Shown piece by piece: positions 51,374-58,723 of a stretch of DNA of 64,000 nucleotides. This stretch comes from Silanimonas sp021297925 (GTDB taxonomy: Bacteria; Pseudomonadota; Gammaproteobacteria; Xanthomonadales; Xanthomonadaceae). The position numbers and the translations under genes are program-made. Where the stretch lies: assembly GCA_027532825.1 (NCBI GenBank), contig JAPZTL010000010.1, positions 1 to 64,000 on the forward strand, written 5' to 3'. Under the pieces are notes generated by a model. That model ran no database searches and was not told the origin of the DNA. It worked only from the letters and a program-made list of their open reading frames with translations. The first letter of the stretch is position 1, and each line of letters starts with the position of its first letter.

Positions 51374-52384
51374 TCAGGCCGCCTGCGGCGAGGGGCAGAC
51401 GATGTCGGCGTGCACCGTCTTCGATTCCTCGACGACGGCCATCGGCTTCAGGCCGAGGCGGGCGAACAGGGCCTGGTCGGCCTCGACGTCCGGGTTGCCG
51501 GTGGTCAGCAGCTTCTCGCCGTAGAAGATCGAGTTGGCGCCCGCAAGGAAGCACAGCGCCTGCAGCTCCTCGCTCATCTCGTTGCGGCCGGCCGAGAGCC
51601 GCACCATGGAGGCCGGCATCATCAGGCGCGCCACGGCGATCGTGCGCACGAACTCGAACGGGTCGAGCAGCGCCGTGCCGTGCAGCGGCGTGCCTTCCAC
51701 CTGCACGAGTCGGTTGATCGGCACCGAGCCGGGGTGCTCCGGGAGGTTGGCCAGCGTCTGCAGCAGGCCGGCGCGCTGCTCGCGCGTCTCGCCCATGCCG
51801 ACGATGCCGCCGCAGCAGGTCTTCAGGCCGGCGGTGCGCACCGCCTCCAGCGTGTCGAGGCGGTCCTGGTACTCGCGGGTCTTGATCACGTCGCCGTAGA
51901 ACTCCGGCGCGGTGTCGAGGTTGTGGTTGTAGTAGTCGAGACCGGCCACCTTCAGCGAAGCGGCCTGCTCGGGCTTCAACATGCCGAGCGTGGCGCAGGT
52001 CTCGAGGCCCATGGCCTTCACCGCACCGACCATCTTCGCCACCTCGGCCACGTCCTTGTCCTTCGGCGAACGCCACGCGGCGCCCATGCAGAAGCGCGTG
52101 GCACCGGCGGCCTTGGCGGCGGCGGCCTTGGCGATGACGTCATCGAGCGCCATCAGCTTCTCGGCCTTCAGCCCGGTGCTGTAACGCGCACTCTGCGGGC
52201 AGTAGGCGCAGTCCTCGGGGCAGCCGCCGGTCTTGATCGACAGCAGGGTGCTCACCTGCACCTCGGTGGGGTCGAAGCGCTCGCGGTGGGCCTCGCCGGC
52301 GCGGTGCAGCAAATCGGGGAACGGCAGGGCGAACAGCGCGAGCGCTTCCTCGCGCGTCCAGTCATGGCGGATGACGGCAGGCAT
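51374..52384 (-). CDS. bioB: Biotin synthase (BioB)
   Basis: This radical SAM enzyme inserts sulfur into dethiobiotin. The 336-residue protein has the CxxxCxxC cluster motif at Cys55, Cys59 and Cys62 (GGCPEDCAYCPQS), FCMGAAWRSPKDKD, YNHNLDTAPEFY, CCGGIVGMGE and the second-cluster Arg region RLSAGRNEM. I chose MPAVIRHDW; an ATG ten codons earlier lies in the bioB-comF gap. First gene of the operon, divergent from comF. bioA, bioD and birA are not in the window. Confidence 0.96.
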   Translation of the reverse strand: MPAVIRHDWTREEALALFALPFPDLLHRAGEAHRERFDPTEVQVSTLLSIKTGGCPEDCAYCPQSARYSTGLKAEKLMALDDVIAKAAAAKAAGATRFCMGAAWRSPKDKDVAEVAKMVGAVKAMGLETCATLGMLKPEQAASLKVAGLDYYNHNLDTAPEFYGDVIKTREYQDRLDTLEAVRTAGLKTCCGGIVGMGETREQRAGLLQTLANLPEHPGSVPINRLVQVEGTPLHGTALLDPFEFVRTIAVARLMMPASMVRLSAGRNEMSEELQALCFLAGANSIFYGEKLLTTGNPDVEADQALFARLGLKPMAVVEESKTVHADIVCPSPQAA

Positions 52385-52456
52385 GGGGGTTTTCCGGCGG
52401 CGAAGGGGCCGCACGCCCGGGCAGTCTCGGAATCCCCCCCACCCCTGTCAACCGCG

Positions 52457-53095
52457 ATGCCCTCCCTACCGGCGCGTATCGACGCGCTTTTCGCTCGACT
52501 CCTCGACCCCCGCTGCCCTCGCTGCGGTGTCGCGACCCGGCTGACCGGCTTCTGCGAAGGATGCCGCCGGGATCTCGCCGCATGGCCGGCCCCGCCCCCC
52601 GGTGCCGCGGATCCCGGGCCGGTGCTTGCGGCGATCGCCTGGGGGCCGGCCAGCGCCCCCTTGCTGCGCCGCTACAAGTTCCATGGCGACCTGGCTTGCG
52701 GCCTCGCGCTCGCGGACCTCGCCCTGCCCGCGCTGCGAGGCGCGGCGCGGCCGGAGCTGGTGGTGCCCGTCCCCCTGCACCAGCGCCGGCTCCGCGACCG
52801 TGGCTACGACCAGGCCGGCCTGCTCGCCGCGACTTGGGCGCGGGCGCTCGGAATTCCGCTCGGGCGCGACGCCCTGCGCCGGATGCGCGACAGCCGGCCG
52901 CAGACGCGCTTGTCCTCGCGGGAGCGCCGTCGCAACCTCGTCGGCGCCTTCGAGGCCTGCAGCGCCATGCCACCGTCGGTGGCCCTCGTCGACGACGTGC
53001 TGACCACCGGGAGCACGGTCCGCGCCGCGGCCGACGCGCTGCGCGAGGCCGGCGCCCACGAGGTGCAGGTGTGGGTGGTCGCACGCGCGCCCTAG
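52457..53095 (+). CDS. comF: ComF family amidophosphoribosyltransferase-like protein
   Basis: This 212-residue protein has an N-terminal zinc ribbon (Cys20, Cys23, Cys33, Cys36) and a type I phosphoribosyltransferase domain with PRPP loop VALVDDVLTTGSTV near 176-189. The family blocks YKFHGDLACG, VPVPLHQRRLRDRGYDQA and QTRLSSRERRRNLVGAF are present. ComF/GntX proteins are linked to DNA uptake and use. Divergence from bioB is common in gammaproteobacteria. Its stop overlaps the convergent TonB-receptor gene by 4 nt. Confidence 0.93.
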   Translation: MPSLPARIDALFARLLDPRCPRCGVATRLTGFCEGCRRDLAAWPAPPPGAADPGPVLAAIAWGPASAPLLRRYKFHGDLACGLALADLALPALRGAARPELVVPVPLHQRRLRDRGYDQAGLLAATWARALGIPLGRDALRRMRDSRPQTRLSSRERRRNLVGAFEACSAMPPSVALVDDVLTTGSTVRAAADALREAGAHEVQVWVVARAP

Positions 53096-55062
53096 AGCGG
53101 CATCTCAAGCAGGAGTCGCCACTCGCGCGGCGGCACGAAGGGCACGGTGTTGATCGGCGGTACGGCCGTGGGTTGCCAGAGCTCGCGATCCCCGAGGTTG
53201 CCCACGCGCAAGGACAGCGTGCTGCCGTCCGGCAGGGCCGTCCACCACCGCGCGATCGGGGCCGCGACGTGGCCATGCACCAGCAGGTAGCCCGCCGCCG
53301 CCGGGTTCAGCACCGGGCGCGGCGCCTGCAAGCGCGAGCCGGTGGGCGCGGCGCGGGCGGCCTCGAGCGACAGGCCGGCCCGCCACCCGGTGCCGCTGCT
53401 CCACGTGCCCTGCAGCTTGAGGACATCGCGCGGGGCCTGGGTGTCGCGGGCGCTCGACAGATGGCGCCACGCCGAGTCCCAGCGCCACTCGCCGGCGGCC
53501 CAGCGGAGCTGCACCTCGGTGCCGCCGATACGGACGTGGCCGCGGTTGGTGAAGGCGAGGCGCCCCAACGCATCCGGCGCGAGCACGATCAAGTCCTCGA
53601 TGCGCTGGTCGAACACGCGGACGATGCCGTCCAAGGCATCGCCCGTCCAGCCGAGTTCGAGTGCGTCGATGCGTCCCTGCTCCGGCCGCAGCATCGCGTT
53701 GCCGCGCTGGAAGGGCGCGCTGCTGAAGCGTTCGCGTGCGTCGGCGTCCCGGAACGACTCGCCGCGCATCAGCTTGAGCCGCCATGGGCCGTCCGGCGAC
53801 CAGACGAGGCTGGCCTGCGGCGTGGTGCCGCCGGCGCCGTCGGCAACGCGCTGGTGCTGCAGCCCGAACCCGAGCTGCAGGTCGGGCGCCAGGCTCGCGT
53901 AGACCTGCGCGAACGCGCCCCACTCGCGGCTGCGCCACGTCGGCACAACGCCCTCCACGCGCCCGCCGGCCCAGGCCGCCTGCACCCCGGCGAAACCGTG
54001 CCACCCGCCCCCGGACGGTGACTCCACGGCGAGGCGAAGCGACTGGCGGTCGCCGGCGGCGCGCAGGGTGTCGTACGCCAGCGTCGTCCGGTCGGACGCC
54101 AGCGCGGCATGCAGCCGCCACGAGCCCACGGGTCGGACGTCCTGCAGACGCAGTGCCGTGCTGCGGTCCCGGGTCGGCGGAACGTAGGTCCGCCCGAACT
54201 GCAGGCTCGACGGGGTGGTGCTGCGGGCCGACATCGCGAACACCTGCGCCCGCATGCTCCCCCAACGGCCCAGCATCCCGAGGCTGTCGGCCGACTGCGC
54301 CATCGTACCGCTCGTCCTGCGGAACCCGCCGTTGCGAAGACCGATCGCGAAGTCGCGCTGGACCCAATCCCGCCAAGCCGCGTGGCGGCCGGCATGGACG
54401 GTGAGACCACGTCCGGCATCACCCCAGCCGGCTTCGGCAAAGCCCACCGGATCGCCCCCCTGCATGCCGACGACCAGCCGCGCCGGTTCCCTCCCGGGCT
54501 CGCGCGTGACGATGTTGATCGCGCCCGAGACGGCGTTGCTTCCGTGGACGATGGCCGCCTGCCCGCGGACGAACTCGATGCGCTCGACCAGAGCGACCGG
54601 GAAGCCTTCGTACAGCAGGCGGTTCGCGCCACCGGAGGAGGACACGCGCCACGGCACGCCGTCGACCAGCAGCAGCAGGTGGTTGTCGTTGTCGTTCACC
54701 GAGGCGCCGAGCACCGAGGCATAGGCGCTGGTGAAGGTCTGGCGCTGCTGCAGCCGGACGCCGGGCAGCAGGGCGATGGCCTCGCCGAGGGTGGCGACAC
54801 CGTGCGCGCGCAGCTGCTCGCGGGTCAGCACGTCCGCCAAGGCCGGCACGCCGCGCAGCGGCGACGGCGACAGTCCGGCCGAGGCGACCGGCACGTCCAC
54901 GAGGTCCTCGAGGCTGAGGTCGAGCAGGCCCGTCGGCTCGGCGGCCGGGACGCGCCCGACGGCGAGAAGCGCAAGCAGCGCCACCGACGACGGGATCACA
55001 GGACGGGTTCTGGGACCGCTGGGTGCCGCGGGGGGGGGATCGGTGCCGGGGGATCGGTGCAT
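53092..55062 (-). CDS. TonB-dependent outer-membrane receptor
   Basis: The 656-residue protein has a signal peptide, a plug domain (about 55-180) beginning LSLEDLVDVPVASAG with LGEAIALLPGVRLQQR, LLLLVDGVPWR and RIEFVRGQAAIVHGSNAVSGAINIVTR, and a 22-strand-type barrel ending in REWRLLLEMPL. The substrate is unknown; no siderophore or cobalamin genes adjoin. GAGGA lies before the ATG at 55062, so the first 21 residues precede the apparent signal peptide; a GTG at 54999 would start directly at the signal peptide. Codons 8-11 run through nine Cs, so slippage there could switch the gene off. It is convergent with comF. Confidence 0.9.
   Translation of the reverse strand: MHRSPGTDPPPAAPSGPRTRPVIPSSVALLALLAVGRVPAAEPTGLLDLSLEDLVDVPVASAGLSPSPLRGVPALADVLTREQLRAHGVATLGEAIALLPGVRLQQRQTFTSAYASVLGASVNDNDNHLLLLVDGVPWRVSSSGGANRLLYEGFPVALVERIEFVRGQAAIVHGSNAVSGAINIVTREPGREPARLVVGMQGGDPVGFAEAGWGDAGRGLTVHAGRHAAWRDWVQRDFAIGLRNGGFRRTSGTMAQSADSLGMLGRWGSMRAQVFAMSARSTTPSSLQFGRTYVPPTRDRSTALRLQDVRPVGSWRLHAALASDRTTLAYDTLRAAGDRQSLRLAVESPSGGGWHGFAGVQAAWAGGRVEGVVPTWRSREWGAFAQVYASLAPDLQLGFGLQHQRVADGAGGTTPQASLVWSPDGPWRLKLMRGESFRDADARERFSSAPFQRGNAMLRPEQGRIDALELGWTGDALDGIVRVFDQRIEDLIVLAPDALGRLAFTNRGHVRIGGTEVQLRWAAGEWRWDSAWRHLSSARDTQAPRDVLKLQGTWSSGTGWRAGLSLEAARAAPTGSRLQAPRPVLNPAAAGYLLVHGHVAAPIARWWTALPDGSTLSLRVGNLGDRELWQPTAVPPINTVPFVPPREWRLLLEMPL
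55030..55038. repeat. Homopolymeric G9/C9 tract near the start of the TonB-receptor gene
   Basis: Nine Gs on the plus strand encode the PPP of TDPPPAAP in the receptor's first codons. A one-base change would shift the frame of the whole receptor unless translation restarts at the downstream GTG. Confidence 0.9.
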
Positions 55063-55112
55063 GCGGTCCTCGAGGAAGGGCCTGCCCCGATCCTACTCCC
55101 GGAGACCGCGCC

Positions 55113-56027
55113 TCATGCAACGATCAGGTGGTGCATCAGTGCCCCGGCGAACAGCGCGGCGCCGACCCACTGGTTGGCGAGGAAGGCGCGGAAGCAGTCC
55201 TCGGGATGGCGCGACCGGCCGTAGCGGAACGGCTGGAAGGCGGCCACCACGGCCAGCGCCCAGCCGACCCACCAGCCGATGCCGTACCCGAGGCGATGCC
55301 CGAGCAGCGCCATCGCCACGAGGAACAGCCCCGTCAGGGCGGCGATCACCGGCACGTCGAGGTCGCCGAACAGCAAGGCCGTGCTGCGCGCGCCGGCACG
55401 GCGGTCGTCCTCGCGATCGACCATCGCGTACCAAGTGTCGTACGCCGTGGTCCACAGCACGTTGGCGCAGAGCAACAGCCACGCCTCCGGCGGCGGCCAG
55501 GCGTCGCGCACCGCGGTGAAGGCCATCGGGATGCCCCAGGAGAACGCAAGGCCGAGCCAGACCTGCGGCAGGTCGGTATGCCGCTTCATATAGGGATAGG
55601 CCGCGGCCAGCAGGAGCGCGACGACGCTCAGCGCGATGGTCTTCGCGTTGGTGGTGAGCACCAGCAGGAAGGCGAGGCCCATCAGCGCGACGAACAGGCC
55701 GAGGGCGAAGCGCCCGGACAGCTCGCCGGCGACCAGCGGGCGCGCCGCTGTGCGACGCACGCGCCCATCGAGCCAGCGGTCGGCGTAATCGTTGATGACG
55801 CATCCGGCCGCACGCGTGAGCCAGACGCCCAGCGCGAACACCAGGAACAGGGCGATGCCCGGCGCGCCCTCGGCGGCGACCCACAGCGCGATCAGCGTCG
55901 GCCACAGCAGCAGCAGCCAGCCCACCGGACGATCACCGCGGACCAGCCGCCAGCCGGCATCGTAGTGCAACCGCCATGCGGGGGGCAGGAAGGTAGCGAG
56001 CGGGGCGCGGGGATCGTCAGTGGTCAT
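55113..56027 (-). CDS. ubiA: 4-hydroxybenzoate polyprenyltransferase (UbiA)
   Basis: UbiA attaches the polyprenyl tail to 4-hydroxybenzoate, the first membrane step of ubiquinone synthesis. The 304-residue protein has eight to nine transmembrane helices and both Mg-binding Asp motifs: NDYADRWLD (79-87) and YDTWYAMVDREDD (196-208). DRPVGWLLLLWPT near the N-terminus is typical. No ubiC-type chorismate lyase is in the window; the chorismatase at 16919-17953 could provide the substrate. An alternative ATG lies four codons upstream. It is divergent from the autotransporter esterase gene. Confidence 0.95.
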   Translation of the reverse strand: MTTDDPRAPLATFLPPAWRLHYDAGWRLVRGDRPVGWLLLLWPTLIALWVAAEGAPGIALFLVFALGVWLTRAAGCVINDYADRWLDGRVRRTAARPLVAGELSGRFALGLFVALMGLAFLLVLTTNAKTIALSVVALLLAAAYPYMKRHTDLPQVWLGLAFSWGIPMAFTAVRDAWPPPEAWLLLCANVLWTTAYDTWYAMVDREDDRRAGARSTALLFGDLDVPVIAALTGLFLVAMALLGHRLGYGIGWWVGWALAVVAAFQPFRYGRSRHPEDCFRAFLANQWVGAALFAGALMHHLIVA

Positions 56028-56152
56028 AGCGGAAAGCATCGGGGCATCGCCGGGGCCTGATTCTGCCAGCGCGCGATCGCCCGGCGGCCCGCATCGACGG
56101 GCGAGCCACGTGCTCTGGCGTGCTGCATCGCAACGTGATCGGCCCCGGACGC

Positions 56153-56187
56153 ACGGGGGCGTATGGCAGCCCCCGTAACTTTGTTTT
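56153..56187 (+). terminator. Orphan terminator-like hairpin upstream of the esterase gene
   Basis: The arms ACGGGGGC (56153-56160) and GCCCCCGT (56169-56176) form a perfect 8-bp stem with an 8-nt loop, followed by a T-rich stretch AACTTTGTTTT, one of the few T-rich spots in the window. No plus-strand gene ends before it, since ubiA runs the other way. It may attenuate transcription in the esterase leader or end a small RNA from the 56.04-56.15 kb region. Confidence 0.6.
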
Positions 56188-56258
56188 AAGGTGGTAACGC
56201 CGCGCCGGCCCCCGCCACGCGCCCCTCCGCTGCATCCATTCCGATCCAGGAGTCCCGC

Positions 56259-58112
56259 ATGCCCCGCACCCGCATCCTCGTCGGCGCCGTCGCGCTGGCC
56301 CTCGCCGCGTCCTCGGCCCACGCCCAGCGCTTCAGCGGCGTCGTCACCTTCGGCGACAGCCTGTCCGATGGCGGCAACGTCGCGGCGGCCACGCCGGGCG
56401 TGCCGGCCGGCAACAGCTTCACCACCAACCCCGACCCGGTGATGGTCGAGGTGCTCGCCCAGCGCTACGGCTTCACCCTGCGCAACTCGCTCGCCGGCGG
56501 CACGAACTTCGCCTGGGGCGGCGCCTGCGCGCAGAGTGCCACCGGCCCGACCACGCCGCCGTGCGTGTCCACCACCGTGCCGCGCCTGAACGCGCAGATC
56601 AGCCAGTACCTCGGTGCGGGCACCACAGTCGCCAATCCGAACGCGCTGTTCACCGTCTGGGCCGGCGCCAACGACCTGTTCCCGCTGATCCCGGTGTGGG
56701 GCGCCAACCCGGCGACGGCGCAGGCCAACGCCCAGGCTGGCGGCATCCCGGTCGCCACGGCGCTGGTTCAGCAGGTCGGCCGCCTGCAGGCCGCCGGCGC
56801 CCGCAACATCCTCGTGCTGAACCTGCCCGACCTCGGCGCCACGCCGCAGTTCGGTCCGACCTCGCCGTTCGCCGCCGCCGCGCCGCTCGCGACGCTGGCG
56901 ACGCTCAGCTACAACGGCGCCCTGAGCCAGGGCCTGTCGCAGCTCGGCACCGGCATCATCCCGATCAACGTCTTCGGCCTCGTCAACGAAGTCCGCGCCA
57001 ACCCGGCGGCCTTCGGCTTCACCAACGTGACCGGCACCGCCTGCGGCGCGCTGAGCTCGCTGGTCTGCGGCCCGGGCCAGCTCACCGCTCCGGACGCCAA
57101 CCAGACGTGGCTGTTCGCCGACGGCGTGCATCCGACCGGCGGCGCCCACGCGCTGCTCGCCAACGTCGCCTACGCCACGATCGAGGCCCCGGCCATCGTG
57201 TCGCTGGCCCCGGAGACGGCCATCGCTGGCTACGACGACCACAGTCGCTCGATCGGCGGCGCGTTGTTCGAGGAGTACGGCCTCGACCGCGAGGACGGCA
57301 CGGTGCGCGGCTACATCGCCCTGACCGGCTCGAACGGCACGCTGAAGGGCAGCAGCACCGCCCCCGGCGGCGACACCACCGGGTTCAACGCCACGGTCGG
57401 TGCGACTTACAAGGTCAACCAGACCTTCAGCTTCGGCCTCGCCGCGGGCATCGGCAACCAGAACCTCGACCCGACCGGTGGCCGCATCGACGGCAACACG
57501 GCGCTGCTCTCGGGCTACGCCACGTTCGACTTCGGCGGCCTCTACGCCCAGGCCATCGCCAGCGGCGGCAGCACGAACGTCGACATCAGCCGTTCGATCA
57601 ACCTGCGCGCCAGCACCCGCGTCGAGACCGGCCAGACCGACGTCGACCACACCGCCGCGGAGCTGAACGTCGGCTACGTGTTCAAGGGCGAGCACGTGCA
57701 GCACGGTCCGTTCATCGGCGTGGCCTGGCAGGAAGCCACCGTCGGTGCCTACGCGGAGGACGGCATCACGGCGACCAGCATGAACTTCGCCAAGTTCACC
57801 CGCAAATCGCTGGTCACCCGCGCCGGCTACCAGCTGCGCGCCGACCTCGAAGCCCTGAAGCCCTTCGCCCGCGTCGCCTGGAACCAGGAAGACGAGACCG
57901 ACGCCAGCGTGGTGAACGCCGGCTCGAACAGCATGGGCGGCCGCTTCAACACCGTCGGCTTCGTGCCGGGCGAGCAGTGGACCAGCGTCGACCTAGGCCT
58001 CGGCTTCGACTTCAACGACAACTTCGGTGGCCAGGTGACCTACTCGGGCCGCTTCGGCGACGACGTGGTCGACCGCGACAGCATCCACCTCGGCCTGTCG
58101 CTGCGCTTCTGA
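56259..58112 (+). CDS. estA: Autotransporter GDSL esterase/lipase (EstA-like)
   Basis: This 617-residue surface esterase has a signal peptide (1-22, AHA/Q) and a GDSL/SGNH passenger (about 23-320). The catalytic residues are Ser34 in FGDSLSDGGN, Asn138 in WAGAND, and Asp288 and His291 in DGVHPT. The C-terminal autotransporter barrel (about 340-617) ends in Phe (LGLSLRF), as outer-membrane proteins do. Pseudomonas EstA, of the same design, is displayed on the cell surface and affects rhamnolipid production and motility. CAGGAG precedes the ATG. A hairpin upstream and a terminator downstream isolate the gene. Confidence 0.94.
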   Translation: MPRTRILVGAVALALAASSAHAQRFSGVVTFGDSLSDGGNVAAATPGVPAGNSFTTNPDPVMVEVLAQRYGFTLRNSLAGGTNFAWGGACAQSATGPTTPPCVSTTVPRLNAQISQYLGAGTTVANPNALFTVWAGANDLFPLIPVWGANPATAQANAQAGGIPVATALVQQVGRLQAAGARNILVLNLPDLGATPQFGPTSPFAAAAPLATLATLSYNGALSQGLSQLGTGIIPINVFGLVNEVRANPAAFGFTNVTGTACGALSSLVCGPGQLTAPDANQTWLFADGVHPTGGAHALLANVAYATIEAPAIVSLAPETAIAGYDDHSRSIGGALFEEYGLDREDGTVRGYIALTGSNGTLKGSSTAPGGDTTGFNATVGATYKVNQTFSFGLAAGIGNQNLDPTGGRIDGNTALLSGYATFDFGGLYAQAIASGGSTNVDISRSINLRASTRVETGQTDVDHTAAELNVGYVFKGEHVQHGPFIGVAWQEATVGAYAEDGITATSMNFAKFTRKSLVTRAGYQLRADLEALKPFARVAWNQEDETDASVVNAGSNSMGGRFNTVGFVPGEQWTSVDLGLGFDFNDNFGGQVTYSGRFGDDVVDRDSIHLGLSLRF

Positions 58113-58134
58113 TCCCGCCCACCGGCGTGGAGAC

Positions 58135-58170
58135 CATCGGGCCGCCGCGAGGCGGCCCGATGCATTTCCT
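58135..58170 (+). terminator. Hairpin terminator after the autotransporter esterase gene
   Basis: The arms CATCGGGCCGCC and GGCGGCCCGATG form a perfect 12-bp stem with loop GCGA, 22 nt after the stop codon. The tail CATTTCC holds only three Ts, so termination may be helped by Rho. A second 8-bp hairpin (arms CGAGAAGG/CCTTCTCG, 58184-58206) follows; the rest of the gap up to 58363 shows only GC-rich potential stems and no gene. Confidence 0.65.
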
Positions 58171-58363
58171 GCCCACGCAGCCACGAGAAGGCCCCGCGCC
58201 TTCTCGACCCCCGGCATGGCCGGGAGGACGAGAGAGCCGAGCAGCGGGACCCGCGCGGCCCCGTGAGGGGCGCTCGGAGCGGGAACGTCCTCCGCCCAGA
58301 ACGTCGCCAGGTCCGTTGAAGCCGCGCTTGGCGAATCAACGCGGGGAACGGCATGCTCGGCGC

Positions 58364-58714
58364 ATGACGACCCTGTCCTTCGCGGCGCTGGTGCAGCGCC
58401 AGCTCGACGCCTACAACGCCCGCGACGCCGCGACCTTCGCCGCCTGCTACAGCGCGGACGTCCGCTGCCAGCGCCACCCCGACGAGGCGCCATTCCTCGA
58501 GGGCCGGGACGCGCTCCGCGCGTTCTACGCCCGCGAGCGCTTCGTGCACGAGTCCCTGCACGCCCATCTCGTGCACCGCATCGACCTCGGCGCGCGGGTG
58601 CTCGACCACGAGCGCGTGGTCGGCCTGCCCGGCGGTCCGCGGGAGGTGGTCGCGATCTACGAGCAAGGGGTCGATGGCCTGATCGGCTGCGTATGGTTCG
58701 TCGCGCGGACCTGA
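58364..58714 (+). CDS. NTF2-like (SnoaL-type) protein
   Basis: This 116-residue protein of the SnoaL/NTF2-like fold begins LVQRQLDAYNARDAATFAACYSADV and continues LEGRDALRAFYARERF, the typical start of the cone-shaped domain; the end EQGVDGLIGCVWFV completes the sheet. Steroid isomerases, cyclases and small binding proteins share this fold, so no reaction can be named. It stands alone between the esterase gene and tamB, ending 9 nt before convergent tamB. It is not closely similar to the other NTF2-like protein in the window. Confidence 0.82.
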   Translation: MTTLSFAALVQRQLDAYNARDAATFAACYSADVRCQRHPDEAPFLEGRDALRAFYARERFVHESLHAHLVHRIDLGARVLDHERVVGLPGGPREVVAIYEQGVDGLIGCVWFVART

Positions 58715-58723
58715 GGCCGGCGA

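Noticed and set aside
52385..52456. Possible BirA operator half-site (TGTCAACC) in the bioB-comF gap
   Set aside because: The second, inverted half-site is missing at the expected spacing, so this is not a convincing BirA palindrome.
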